From assembly GCA_963971165.1 (NCBI GenBank), contig OZ020190.1, forward strand, positions 7,330,582 to 7,394,581: a stretch of DNA of 64,000 nt. Direction: 5' to 3'. How positions within the stretch are numbered: position 1 is the first letter of the stretch; each line of letters opens with the position of its first letter. The position numbers and the translations under genes were made by a program. This document shows, piece by piece, positions 45,595 through 58,200 of the stretch. Under the pieces are notes generated by a model. The model saw only the letters and a program-made list of their open reading frames with translations. It was not told where the DNA came from and ran no database searches. This DNA comes from Philopedon plagiatum (lineage: Eukaryota; Arthropoda; Insecta; Coleoptera; Curculionidae).

Positions 45595-47100
45595 TCTATA
45601 GAGATTTTGTGTTGCCTTATAGCTACTTACAATTCTCTTCGTAGATTTTCTATTGCGTTAAGATCAGGACTTTGCGGTTGTGTTTCGATAATTTTTGGGA
45701 CATTATACAGGGTGAGTTTTTTAAAGTGTTAAAAGGCGATATCTCAAAAACGGTTTAGAATATTTTCTTGAAATTTTAGTGAGTTAATAGAGAGAGAGAG
45801 AGAGAGGGGGCATATTTAAACATATTTTTGACATTTAGTCCCTCTCTCTATTTGGGCGGGTCCTTTGTATTTTAATTTTAAATAGAATGATGTATTCTTC
45901 TTTGAATCTACGTAAAAAACTACCTATATGTACAACATTTTAGGGTTAATTAAATTTTGATTGAATTTTAAAAAACAAATAAATTTTACCCATAAATCAA
46001 GGTCACTTACATATTTCAGAATTATTATTCGTTTCCATGGAAATGCGTTATTTTTACCCTAGTCAGATAAGAATTTTTACGTTTAAACGATTATTTCTTA
46101 ACATACCTGCTAGGTCTCCAGATTTGACCCCCCTTGGTTTTTTCTGGTCGGGTTTAATAAAGGACACAGTGATGGCGACTGCACTTACAATTTAATGATA
46201 TGAAAGACATAATTCACTTTGCCTGCTTATTAGTGACACCTGATATGTTACAGCGGGTACGAAATTCAATTAGAAAAGAATGAGAAAGTGTTTGGAAATT
46301 AAAGGGGACCATTTCAAACAACTTCTCAAGCATGACAGACGATAAATAAGTTGAAATTAAATGATAAAGGTTTTTTTATTTTATAACCTAATAAATCATA
46401 ATTAAGTATCCAAAAGAGCAGATCAAAAAAAATTGTACACATACGTAGATTTTTACGTAGATTCAAACTTTATACAGAAAATACATCATCCAATTTAAAA
46501 TTCCAAAGTTACCTGCATCCCTCAAAAAAGACAGTCGGATTAAATGTCAAAAATATGTTTAAATATGTTTAAATATGTCTCACATCTCCCTATTAACTTA
46601 CCAAAATTTCATGTAAATATTGTAAATTGTTTTCGACATATCGCCTTGTAACACTTTACAAAACTTACCCTGTAGAGCATCCAGTGCTTAACTTTCTCAA
46701 CCTTATGCTTCAGATCGTTATCTTGAACATATTATTGTTAAGTCCAAATTTGTCAGTGCTTTGTTTTAGATTTTGCTTGATGATATCCAAATACATGTTC
46801 TGATCTATAATTCCGTCTATAAAATAGAGGTTTCCAGGTTCTTTGGCCGACATACACCCCCAGACCATTGCCATACTTCCCAGTAGCGCACAAGTTCTTC
46901 TCCTTTAAGGATTCATTGGGTTTTTAGTGACCGTCTTCTCCACATGTGATGCTGTCGATAGTAGCCGAAAAGTGCAATTTTCAGTGATGAAAGCAAATTT
47001 AACATTTTCGGCTCGGATGGATAGCATCCCGTGTAGAGAAGAGCCAACGAATCCTAAAGGAAAAAAACTTACGCGCTACTGTGAAGCATGGAAATATTAT
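45595..47100 (-). pseudogene. Tc1-like transposase pseudogene split by another element
   Basis: From about 47045 downwards the minus strand reads ENVKFAFITENC (first catalytic region, degraded) and MVWGCMSAKEPGNLYFIDGI with YLDIIKQNLKQS. It then reads QDNDLKHKVEKVKHWML (second catalytic region) to the TA at 46673. After the inserted element it continues from 45707 with PKIIETQPQSPDLNAIENLR (third catalytic region) to about 45605. Several stops and shifts are present. The N-terminal DNA-binding part is not recognised. Confidence 0.85.
45708..46672 (+). mobile_element. 965-bp Tc1/mariner-superfamily element with long inverted repeats
   Basis: The ends are cagggtgagttttttaaagt and its imperfect complement, flanked on both sides by TA; the inverted repeats extend for about 280 bp. 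Inside, the + strand at about 46100-46330 reads a decayed transposase C-terminus (AGSPDLTP-like, reading RSPDLTPLGFFWSG), of the group whose active members have SPDLTP.DFFLWG. The element inserted at a TA inside the Tc1-like gene above. A (GA)n run lies at 45790-45807. Confidence 0.85.
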
Positions 47101-47790
47101 AATTATGGGCGATCAAAGCCGCACATATAAAAAAGAATTTAAATAAAATTTCCATAATTTGTTTTTAATAGCACATTTAGATTTGCAATTGCTGTGTTTA
47201 TATTAAAACAACTATAAATGCCAATAGTGATTCATTGATCTATTACGTACACATAATGGCTTGTATATACGTGTTAATTAAAAATCAGATACCACTAGCT
47301 AAAGAGGCGATAAATTTGAAGGGAAAAATTATCCACTACTATATATTATAGGAAATATTGCATACAATATGCCCATTCTTCATTGAAACAGTTTCTAGAA
47401 TAAATAAGAGTTTGAGAGTTTCGTTATAAATTCCTTAGTTTCAAACTTTACTGGCCACTACAGCAACAAACATCCATTTAAGATAAATTACTATCGTGCT
47501 GATTTGCGTGGGATATCTTCCTGTCATTTGTCATTCGAAAAAGCTTACTAATTGCCCATTAACCGGTTGCCAAAAAACAAAGAAATATAATTCCGATTGT
47601 CAAATCCGCGCCTGTGAAAATTTCACACAATCAACAGCTGTTTTGTAAACTTGAAAAAATCAGCGTGAAATAACTGTCCGCCTTCTATTTTGAGATTCAA
47701 CAGTTTTATAAAGTTCCTACGCAATTTTCAAAGGAGAATTTCACATTTCTGTCAGTTACGGTTTGGATAAGGTAACCGCCAGCTTCAGTC
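47101..47790 (+). promoter_or_regulatory. Candidate troponin C promoter region
   Basis: Upstream of the ATG at 47794 there is an E-box CAGCTG inside aacagctgtt (47634-47642), a TATA-like tataaag (47707-47713) and an initiator-like TCAGT (47752-47756). E-boxes are common in muscle promoters. The TATA to initiator spacing is longer than usual, so the transcription start is uncertain. Confidence 0.35.
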
Positions 47791-47793
47791 AGG

Positions 47794-47799
47794 ATGTCG
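47794..47799 (+). CDS. TpnC: Troponin C exon 1 (start codon)
   Basis: ATG TCG followed directly by GTATGT. A very short first coding exon is usual for insect troponin C genes. The next exon joins in phase 0 to give MSEELDKEQIA. Confidence 0.8.
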
Positions 47800-50700
47800 G
47801 TATGTTTTTAAACAAGTTTTATTTTGTAACTTGTACCTACTAAGTGATTTTCTTGATTTTTTAGGAAGAATTGGATAAAGAACAGATTGCTCGTAAGTAA
47901 AATTTCATTGTAGCTTTTTAATATACCTTTTTTCCATTTCAACTTTTAAAACAAAAATTGTAAGGCCGCTATAGTTCAATAGTTATCTGGATATTAGAAA
48001 CATTTATTAACCTACAATATCGTTATTCATCAAGTAATGTTTAGGGACATTTCCAACTTACCAATAATTTCGTTTTTGGACTAATAGTGTCTTAAAAGAC
48101 AACAGTTAATAAAAAAATATTAAAACCGAAACCGCAAATTGTGAAAAATTTTAATCCACAAAAATATTTTTATCTGCTTGATAGATATTAATAATTTAGC
48201 AAAAACTCAAAAATTTTTATTTTGCATTAGTATTGAAATAAAACGTTTCTGTCCTTTGTTAGTTCACGCTCACATCTTATTAACTGCCTACCAACATAGG
48301 CAGAGGCAGAGGAACATAATATAAGAAAAGTAAAATGTATTCTAAAAATTAATTATACACGAAAATTAAATTGCAAAATTAAAACGCACAAAAAACATTT
48401 TTTAAACTGGATTGACATTTTCAAAAGAAATTGAAAATTTTTTTTCTGATACAACCAAAAAACCTTTTATCCATGGTATTCTTGTTTGTGCAAATCTTAA
48501 GAGAAGTGGTAATTACTATTATTTTGTTGTTGTTTTTTAACATTGTTGTTGATCCGTTTTTTACTCAGGTGACTTTTCGGTGTACACACATAAAAATTAC
48601 ATATAACTCATCAAAGAAATCAGTATTTTATTTTATACGTTTCCCTGTAACAATAGCGCGGTATTAAAACCGCGCTCCCGAATGGGAGCGAAATTTTAAA
48701 ACCGCGCTATTGTTGCGGACCGCGGCTTTAAAAAAAAGTACAAAATTTGATACGTCTATCGAACTTTTGTGCCGAATTCTATTAAAGGAAAAGTAGAAAA
48801 TGAAATTTTTATTGCATAATTATTTATACAGGTTGTCCTAAAGGTCTTAGTATGGTCAAATAGCTTTGCTATTAATAAAGAGAGAGACACCAAATTTTCA
48901 GTGTATCTTATTGGCTAATAAATCTAGTTTTTTATGTAATTTAACTTTTTAAACCCTCTTGAGGGGTGACGCTAAGGAGTTGAGGTCAAAAATTTTAAAT
49001 GCAACTCTATACCGTGTGGTACCTCATTTTAAAGGTCTTCAAAAAAGAAACATTTTACCGCAAACCCGAGATCCGTATCTTAATTTGTTTTTAAATGGCA
49101 AACTTTTAAAAATTAAAAATCGTGGAAAAAAATTACAAATTTAAATACCTTTATTTCCATTATTACTTTAAAAGTTGTTTAAAATAATCACCACGAACTT
49201 CCGGCCAATGATAGAGTTGATATTGGAACTCACTTCTCACATTTTCGGTACAATGGCAGGTGTTACTTAAGTTAGTTAAGTTAAGAGTTCCAAAAGCAAT
49301 TTTATTACTGCCACGAAGTTCATGGTGGTCATTTGGAACAACTTTTAAAGCAATAGGAGAAATAAAGGTATCTAAATTTTTCGTATTCTCTACAAAACCG
49401 CGGCAGATTTCTTTCGACGTTGTCAATCAAACGCCCTTCTGATCAGCTTTCAAGCATTTCGAAATCCATTTGGCCGACAGCTTTCTCATACAAGTCGTGA
49501 TAAACGATGTGAAACACATATTCACAGAAAATGTGACTGTTTCTACTAAACGCTTGAGCCCCATTAATCGATAATCTAAAATCATATCACGGACAGAATC
49601 AATATTTTCCAGAGTGGTTGGGTTTGATAAATTGGTCTTCCAGAGCGGTACTCATCTTTGACTTCTCATCCGCAATCCAGTTTTTTATGGTGGCGTATGA
49701 AGGACACTGACCGCCATAGGTTTCTATCATATCAGAAAAAAGTTCGGGGCAATATAACCCTTTCAAAAATAAATAATTAATTACTGGCCGAAGCATGATT
49801 TTTTCAAAATCTAGCTTTTTCTCAGACATGCATTTTTCAAAAATTCAGTTTTGCCACCGTTCAACTTATGGATATTAAACTTTTCCAACTTATTTATAAT
49901 AAACAATAGTTGTAAGTAACCACAGCAACCATATTCAGTTTTATCTACTAGAAACTTTACAGGTTAACTATATATCAATACCCCCCTCGTTCATAAAAAA
50001 CAACATATAAATGGGTCGAACTAATAATCTCTTCTCGTGAAGTCAGTTAAAAAACAGTAGCTAGCTGATTATCCCTCTCATATTGTGGCAGTATGTATCA
50101 AGCGGAACTTTGCAAAAAAAAAAATTTCCCCAATAATTTTAAACGAATTTTCTAACGAGTCAAAAAATCTAACAAACCAAATCTATAGACTGAGAATATT
50201 GTAATGAAATGGACTATTACAATTTATTCGACAGTAATTATTACTGGAATAGTTTAAAATTCTGAACAAAGAATAATCTAAATGCCATAATTTTCGATAT
50301 TCAGTTTTCTCGCGAAAAAACGAACCTGTGTTCTAACATGTGGGGATAACGGAGATTTAAAATACCAAAAAAAGGTAATAAAATGGCAAAATATCAGACA
50401 TAAGTATTTGTTTTCGAAACTCACATAAAAGCGAGAATAAGAATTTTTAGGATTTTTAAAAGCCTTTTTACATAACTACATTTGTCAGCATCAACTTTAC
50501 GACCAGGGGAATCATAAACTTTGGGATAGTATTTCTAGACCCTACCAGATCGAAAAGATAACATATATGGCAAGACCTACCGTAGACATTCACACATGTA
50601 ATTATCGACACATTTTTCTAATGGTATAAAAATCAGGAAAATGTCGATTATTTCTTGAAAATTGCAATATCGTGGGCTTACTGCAAAAACCCTACAAGTC

Positions 50701-53700
50701 CCAAAAATCAATAATGGAGATATTTCACTTTAAAATTTTCTATTCTAAGGAAAAATCAGTATATTATTATAGAAATTTATGATGAAAAAAATTAAATTAA
50801 ACTTCTGTCGCCAAACATATTTGCATCACGCATAATCAATAAATTTTCTTTTGGCGCTGTATATTTACGAATATTTAAAAAAAAATTGGACTTAAAGGAT
50901 TTTAGCAGAAAAAAAAACGACAAAACCCGATTGTAACAGTTTATTACTAAAACAACTAAACAGTAATTTTCTAATAAGTACATTAAACTATATTTCAGTT
51001 ATATAAACATATTTATTACAAACAGACAGAAAAAGTATTAATATTTTTAATATGAATTGATTCAGATGTCTCGGCCGTATGAATTTCATCTATAGCGGTT
51101 TTAGATACAGGCAAGGACTTGTATCATCCATGAAACTCCGTCGGAATATCTTTATTTCGACATAGCTGTAATAAACTTTTTTTTTCTTTTCCGTTATGGA
51201 AAGCATTTTTGTGTATAGGGCTTTTAGACGCAGTTCTTGAAAATTCATTGGACGTCCCTTACCAAATGTATGAATTTGTCTAAATTCCGAGGAATGGTCG
51301 TACCGATATTGAATAATGTCTGGCTTGCTCTTTTCATACCTAAAGCACTTCACCTTCAACCAGTTGACTGTTTCTCCGTCAGTGTTTTTGTTTTTATTTT
51401 TTATTGTGCATTTTGATAAGTCACCTAAATCTTTGAGATCTTTATGAAACATTTCGCAAACTTTATAGCTGGTGGTTTTCCTTTTTCTTAGACCTTTTGA
51501 CCTGACAATTCTAAAAATGTTAAACCAATCCTGAATAGTATACACAGGAATATACCTTTTGGCAGTTTCGATAGCGCTATGCATGCTATCAACTTCCATA
51601 AAGGTATGCCCGCTCTCTAAAAATTTGTGTTCTATAATGTCCAGATTGGTGACCTGAACTAAGTACAAAAATATTTCAGCCACATTTTGATTCCTATTGT
51701 GCCCCCCACATGTGTCCGAATATAGGCAAAGATGTTTAATGTCTTCATTTAATTGCATAGCATACTTTAGCAAACAACTATACCAATTTCAGAACTACCC
51801 CTCTTTCCTTGCAATTCTGTCCAGCCGTAGCAAAATGCTTCATTTGGTTCACAAAGCTCATAAATGGTAAAATTGTACATGCATATTTTAAGGCTATAGT
51901 ACATGGAGCTTACATCACTTGAAGGTATCTGTAAAACAGACTGTAAAATGTGCAGTACATAAAGGACTTATCTTGACATCTTTTTTTATCTATTCTTTTG
52001 GCCTCATTACACTCTTCTTTTCGCCGCAGCGAAAACCCGTTAAGTCCATGATCCATTAAAAATGGGTGAGAATATTAAATTTAAACCTATAATTTAGCAA
52101 AAAATTCTTTAAAGACTAAAAGTCAAAGTAAGCAGCACATACACTGATTTTAAATTAAGAAGTTAGGTTTAATAGTCTGCCCTTTTTAAGATATTTAAAA
52201 CTCCTAACCTTACAAATATTTAAATTAAGAAATTACCAGAAAAAATACCTACCGGATTCATTTTTCTCCTTTTTCAGTACCATCATTACCATTCGGGCAT
52301 TTCATGATTTATATTTGATATTTGATATCCATTTTACAATAATTATTATTTCAAAATAAAAACATCAGGTTAATAAACGTTTGTTAGTTAAGTAAACTAA
52401 ACTCATTTCGACTGTATAATATACGTCCTACACAGACATGCAGCAAAAAGCCGTTAAGAAACTTTGGCGGGTTTTTGCAGACGAATGATACGCGGTTTCA
52501 CTAACAATTGCCAGCTAAAAGCAGTTAAGGGCACATATCAGCTTTTGACTGTATATTATTTTATTTGTTGGATTTAAAAATTACAGACAAAACCTTCCAA
52601 AGGCACTTAAGGTATTTTTGTTGAAGAAGTTAGGCAGGTTAGGGACTATTGTTTGAAGAAAATTTAGTGAAAGGTAACTTAAATTATTTTAGCTGTATAA
52701 ATTATGACCCAATGGACTTAGGCAAAATATGACATTATAAAATAATGGTTTAGACGACTACCGGGACTTATATGGTTTTCGCAGTAGAAACTAGAGATGT
52801 TCTTGGACTCAGCGGTGTAAATATCAAAAAAAATTACCTACATGGACTTAACGGCTTTTTGCAGTAAGCCCACGATATATCAGCTCATAATCGACGTTCG
52901 TTTTAACTATTTGTATGTTAGTGTTCTAACTGCTTGATCAATTTCTCTTATAAAAATTGTGCTCTTAGTTATTTTCTTCCAAATTGTCATATAAGCTTTG
53001 CTAAAGTCCAGTGAATATTTTTGCGTAAAACAACTAATTAATTTGTTTAGGGTCTGACCAACCCGAGTGGGGGGATTTTCAATCTTTATAATTCGTGGGA
53101 ATTATCAAAGAAGCTTAGCTTTTCCTAAGTTTTATTTTTCTTTCGATTTATAATTTTATTTAAATTATCACTGATAAAATTTATTGCTTCATATTCATTT
53201 AAGTAAACGCCTGTCTATATCACTTCTCCTGTTTTAATTTCATCCAAGTCAATTATTTTATTGTTCTTTAGTTTTAGGTTTACCTTTGTAAAGTCAATTT
53301 TAATTTTTATTTTTGTTAATAGAGTTTAAGTGTTTTGAGACACAGGTGTTTTATTTGCTAAACAAAAGAGGCTATAATTCATAGTAATCATTATCTAAGA
53401 GCTAAGGTTCATTAAAGGCGAAATTGATATCTCGGGATAGCTCGCGGGTCGCAAATCATTGGTCGCGCGTTCCGGTTCCTGCCGAGTTCTACCATAGTTT
53501 GCTGACGAGTCTATACTTCCTTATTTGGTCAAGTTTGGTTTGGTAAGGGTTGTATATTTACTAACACTCTTTATTAACTTGATCCTTTGCCGTCGAGACT
53601 ACAGGAATCTTCAAGAGTGCCTTGCCTTCACAATTGCGATAAATATAGGTAGTTCGAAATACTATATTTTATGTTACGGACAGGATTAAAAACTTAACGC

Positions 53701-55129
53701 TACCATATTCTTAATCTTGGTCCTGATCTGTGACAATATTTAATTTTTAAACACACATATTGACAAATGTTCGCGTAGGCCGTTGGCACACAATTCATTA
53801 AGAATCTGACAGTTTAATCTCTCGTACGATTTTTTCAATTATTCCTGGCAGACGACAACGCGTCCGTTACGCATCTTGTCAAAGCTATTATACACAGATG
53901 TTGAAAAATTTGCGGTTTCAACGTTTCCGGAAAAGTTCTATTTAAACCAGATTAATTTTAAATATAGAAAAGCCTGTAAATAAAAATGTTTAAATCGGGA
54001 ATTTTAAATGGTTGTCATTTTCTTGATATATTATTTATTCGAACGCATTCTTTTACTTGATTAAAGCGCGTTTTTATATTGATGGTCGACTGTTTATTTG
54101 TCATATAAACAAAAAATTTAAGAATAACTTAATTAAAGGAAATTTTTAACCGACTTCAAGAGCAGATTATCAATTCGTATGTGTCATGTTTTTTATGTAT
54201 GTTCACGCATTAACCGGTTAACCGATTGCGATAATTTTGTGTTCTTTTATAGATGAGATCTCCTGAATGGTTCCATTTTAGAGTTTTTTTTGCTAAAGTG
54301 AGTGGAAACCCAAAACAAACTACGAAAAACTAAAAAAAAACTCATGAAATCGACAATTTTTCCGTGTGTACTTCGGAATGGCAGCACCGATTTCAATAAT
54401 TTTTTCTCCATTGCGTTAAGCATATGACGGTCCGGTGGTCCTGTTCCTATTTGACTTTAAAAAATCATAAAGGGAGGGGGTGAGAAGGGTAAAACTGGAG
54501 CGACTTGGAATTTTTCCGAAAATGTTGACTAATATCTCATATTCGGGGTTATTGAGGGCATAAAATCTAATTTGGTCTATCAGATGTTAAAAAAATATAT
54601 CTGGGTGGTTGGATAAGGTACTAGTACTTACGCTTGAGGTTGTCAGAGATAAAAAGTAGTAAATTCTAACTTAAGTCCATCTGCAGAAAGCGCTAGACAT
54701 TTTAATTTACAAAAATAAATTTGTCTCCTATGTGATCATTTTTTTACCTAGAATATTGTTTTAGTTCTCAAAAAGGCTTTTGACACATTCGATGTCGAAA
54801 AAAAGGGCAGTATTGGAACCCAGATGGTCAGAACAATTTTCACAATGTTGGGTATCACCACTACAGAGCAAATATTGAATGAAATCATTTCTGAAGTAGA
54901 TACCGATGGTAAGTGTGTCAGTGTATAACTTACTGTGTTGAAGAAAATACTTAATATAAAACTCTAGATATACCTACTCATCCCTATATCCCATATAATA
55001 TTCATATAATTTGATCAGAGTTTTCAATATTGCCATATTATTCTGATTTATATGATTTTCTTCGGAAATTATTTTAAAAAATTTTAAAATATCTGTTTAA
55101 GAGCAACAGTCAGCTGCTGTAGTTGTTTG

Positions 55130-55209
<80 letters not shown>

Positions 55210-58200
55210 CAAATAAACGATGTAGACATATAAAAAGGCGTATTTATTAAAGAAATTAAAACATATAGCAGCCCGAGTTTTTGCTTGCGTAAAACATGGA
55301 ATATACAGGGTGTCCGCAAAGTCTTAGTATGGGCAAATATCTTTACTATTAGTAAAAAAAGAGACACCAAATGTTTGGTGTATATGGATAATAAATTTAC
55401 TTTTTTATGTAATTTAATTTTTCAACTCCCTTGAGAGGTGATGCAAGGGAATTTAGGTGAAAAATTTTAAATGCAACTTTATGCCGTGTGTTATCTCATT
55501 TTGAATATCTTCAAAAAAGAAACATTCGTCAATAGACTACATTTCCCTTCTCTTCAGACACCCACGGTACGTTAGTACTTAGGCTTGAAGTCTACGTGGG
55601 ATTCGTTCTTAAATTGCAGGCCTCTAAAATTCAAAATAGTGAAAAAAAAAACAAAAATTTAAATAACTTTTTTTTTCTCTTATTACTTTAAAAGTTGTTT
55701 AAAATGACCACCATGAACTTCTTGGCAGCAATAAAGTCGATTTAGGAACTCACTTCCCACATTTTCGAGAATGGGTGATGTTACTTCTCGGCAGAGTTCC
55801 AAAATCGACTATATTACTGTCAAGAAGTTCATGGTGGTCATTTTCAACAACTTTTAAAGTAATAAGAAAAATAAAGGTACCCTAATTTTTTAACAATTTT
55901 TAATTTTTATAGGCTTACCATTTAAAAACGAATTAAGATACGGACCCCAGGTTTACGATAAAATGCTTATTTTTTAAAGACCTTTAAAATGAGGTACCAC
56001 ACGGCATAGGGTTGCATTTGAAATTTTTGACCACAACTCCCTAGCGTTGAAAAAGTTAAATTACATAAAAACGTAGATTTATTAACCAATAAAGTATACT
56101 TAAAATTTGGTGTCCGTCTTTACAAATAGCAGAGGTCTTTATTTATTTATTTATTTATACACTTCTTCGATCCTTTAAATACAAAATGTACATAGGGTGT
56201 GTCAATTAATTGTGAAGCAAAAAATATTAATGTAAAAAAAACAATAATTACAATATTAAAAAACATACAACTGTACATAACATCACATAAGCCTATTATG
56301 TACAATTGATTTAAAGTTTTTATAATTTTAAGGAAGTCCGAGTGACAATACAGGAAATTTTCTGTTAAAAATACTTTTAATTTATTCTTGAATTTGTTAT
56401 GGCTACTTCATCTTATTACCTCCGGCTTTGAAACCCATGTACAGTAGGGTGGATCGAAAAAATCTTTTTTTGGATTTTCAGTTGACCTTACCTGGCGAAA
56501 GTTGTCAGTAGACATCATGATTGCTTTAGCCAAATCTCAGAATTTTCGAACATCATCTTCAGGTTCCCCGCGAGTGTCAAAGTTTAAGGAAAATGTCAAT
56601 TTTTTACCTTTACCAAAAAAATAACGGAATGTTTTTCTTTAATTATTTTACTTGGGCTGATATGCCCAATCAATGTTGTATTATTAAAAAAAAGCTCGGA
56701 ATTTTTGATAAACATCTAGAGGTTCCACTGCTGTATACAAATTAAGAAAAAAATTAAAATAAAAAACTTTTTAAAAAAATATATTCTGTGTAATTTTTGT
56801 TGAGCAAATGATTTTTGTTTTGCTTGACAGACGAAACAAAATCATTTTTTGGTATTAAAATATGGAAGCTTGTTCCTAGAGTCTATTTTGGCCCTAATGA
56901 ATCGGTCTCTAGCTTCTTGGCCTGAAACAGCTAGAGAAGCCTCTGTTACAAGCTTAATACTCCTCTCCACAGCTTGGGTGTGGCATAAATTTTAAAATAT
57001 GCCTCTTCCTACATTTCCTTGCCACACCCAAGCTGTGGAGAGGAGTATTAAGCTTGTAACAGAGGTTTCTCTAGCTGTTTCAGGCCAAGAAGCTAGTGAC
57101 GGATTCACTAGGGCCAAAACAGACTCTAGGAAAAAGCTTCCATATTTTAATACCACAAAATGATTTTGCTTCGTCTGTCAAGCAAAACAAAAATCATTTG
57201 CTTAACAAAAATTACACAAAATATATTTTTTTAAAGTTTTTTATTTTAATTTTTATCTTAATTTATATACAGCAGGGGAACCTCTAGATCCTTATCAAAA
57301 ATTCCGAGTTTTTTTTTAATAATACAACATTGATTGGGCATATCAGCCCAAGTAAAATAATTAAAGAAAAACATTCCGTTATTTTTTTGGTAAAGGTAAA
57401 AAATTGACATTTTCCCTAAACTTTGACACTCGCGGGGAACCTGAAGATGATGTTCGAAAATTCTGAGATTTGGCTAAAACAATCATGATATCTACTGACA
57501 ACTTTCGCCAAGTAAGGTCAACTGAAAATCCAAAAAAAGATATTTTCGATCCACCCTAATGTACAGTGCTCATATTAAGACTTTTCAGATACCCTGTATA
57601 AGCCAAGTGGACAAAATCGCAGATTCAAATTTGCTTGCTTTGAAGACAAACCCATTAGGATAGGAAAACTTTTTGAAAAAGAATCCAGATAATTTTAGAC
57701 CCATTTATGTTGAAGGGTGACACAGAGGAAATGAAAGGGGACTAAATGTAGGGGCGGGAAAATGTTATTCAAAAATGTACAGTAACATGTCGTTTTTGCG
57801 GTTATTAAGAGCAGAGCTGGTTCATTAGTGGGATCAATCTTTGAAAAAAAAATGTTTGAAGTCGGTTCAATGTTTGTTACTATTGTAATAATTTTTATAA
57901 ATAATTGAGCAACAATACTACAGGGACTCTTAATAATATTTCACTATTATTGTTAAACTAAATATCACCTGGTTTATCTCAGGATCTGGTGCGTTGGAAT
58001 TTGGAGAATTTGTAACTCTTGCTGCCAAGTTCATGGTTGAAGAGGATGCTGAAGCAATGCAACATGAACTTAAAGAAGCTTTTCGTTTATATGACAAAGA
58101 AGGTGAGAGACTTTTCTTATTGTTACTTAATAAAGATACTCAAACAGCAACATACGTCGTTACAACCGTGTTACAACTCTTGCTTGCACCAATATAGTCA

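Larger units (their letters stand above)
50671..52874 (-). mobile_element. 2.2-kb DNA transposon with a DUF7869-like gene
   Basis: The termini are inverted repeats: cgtgggcttactgcaaaaa at 50671 and its complement tttttgcagtaagcccacg ending at 52874. Both are flanked by ATAT, which may be a 4-bp target duplication. The pairing continues imperfectly into a second motif related to ggacttaacggctttttgc. Related copies of that motif occur several times inside the element (see the subterminal repeats). The interior encodes part of a protein repeated in insect genomes, known as DUF7869. I cannot place it in a transposon superfamily with confidence. It sits in the long troponin C intron, antisense to the gene. 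Confidence 0.7.
55306..57596. mobile_element. TA-inserting foldback element (family G), copy 2, with nested insertions
   Basis: The left end is TA-CAGGGTGTCC at 55306. The matching right end, imperfectly complementary, lies at 57571-57596 (catattaagac...accctg followed by TA). The left arm runs to about 55745, the centre near 55770 is a hairpin loop, and the right arm continues to about 56125. It is then cut by a LINE 3' fragment, which itself contains the 1,114-bp foldback element. Removing these insertions leaves an element of about 0.85 kb. Confidence 0.8.

Noticed and set aside
55110..55370. 86-codon frame ending in Tyr-Ile repeats
   Set aside because: Produced by the TA microsatellite.
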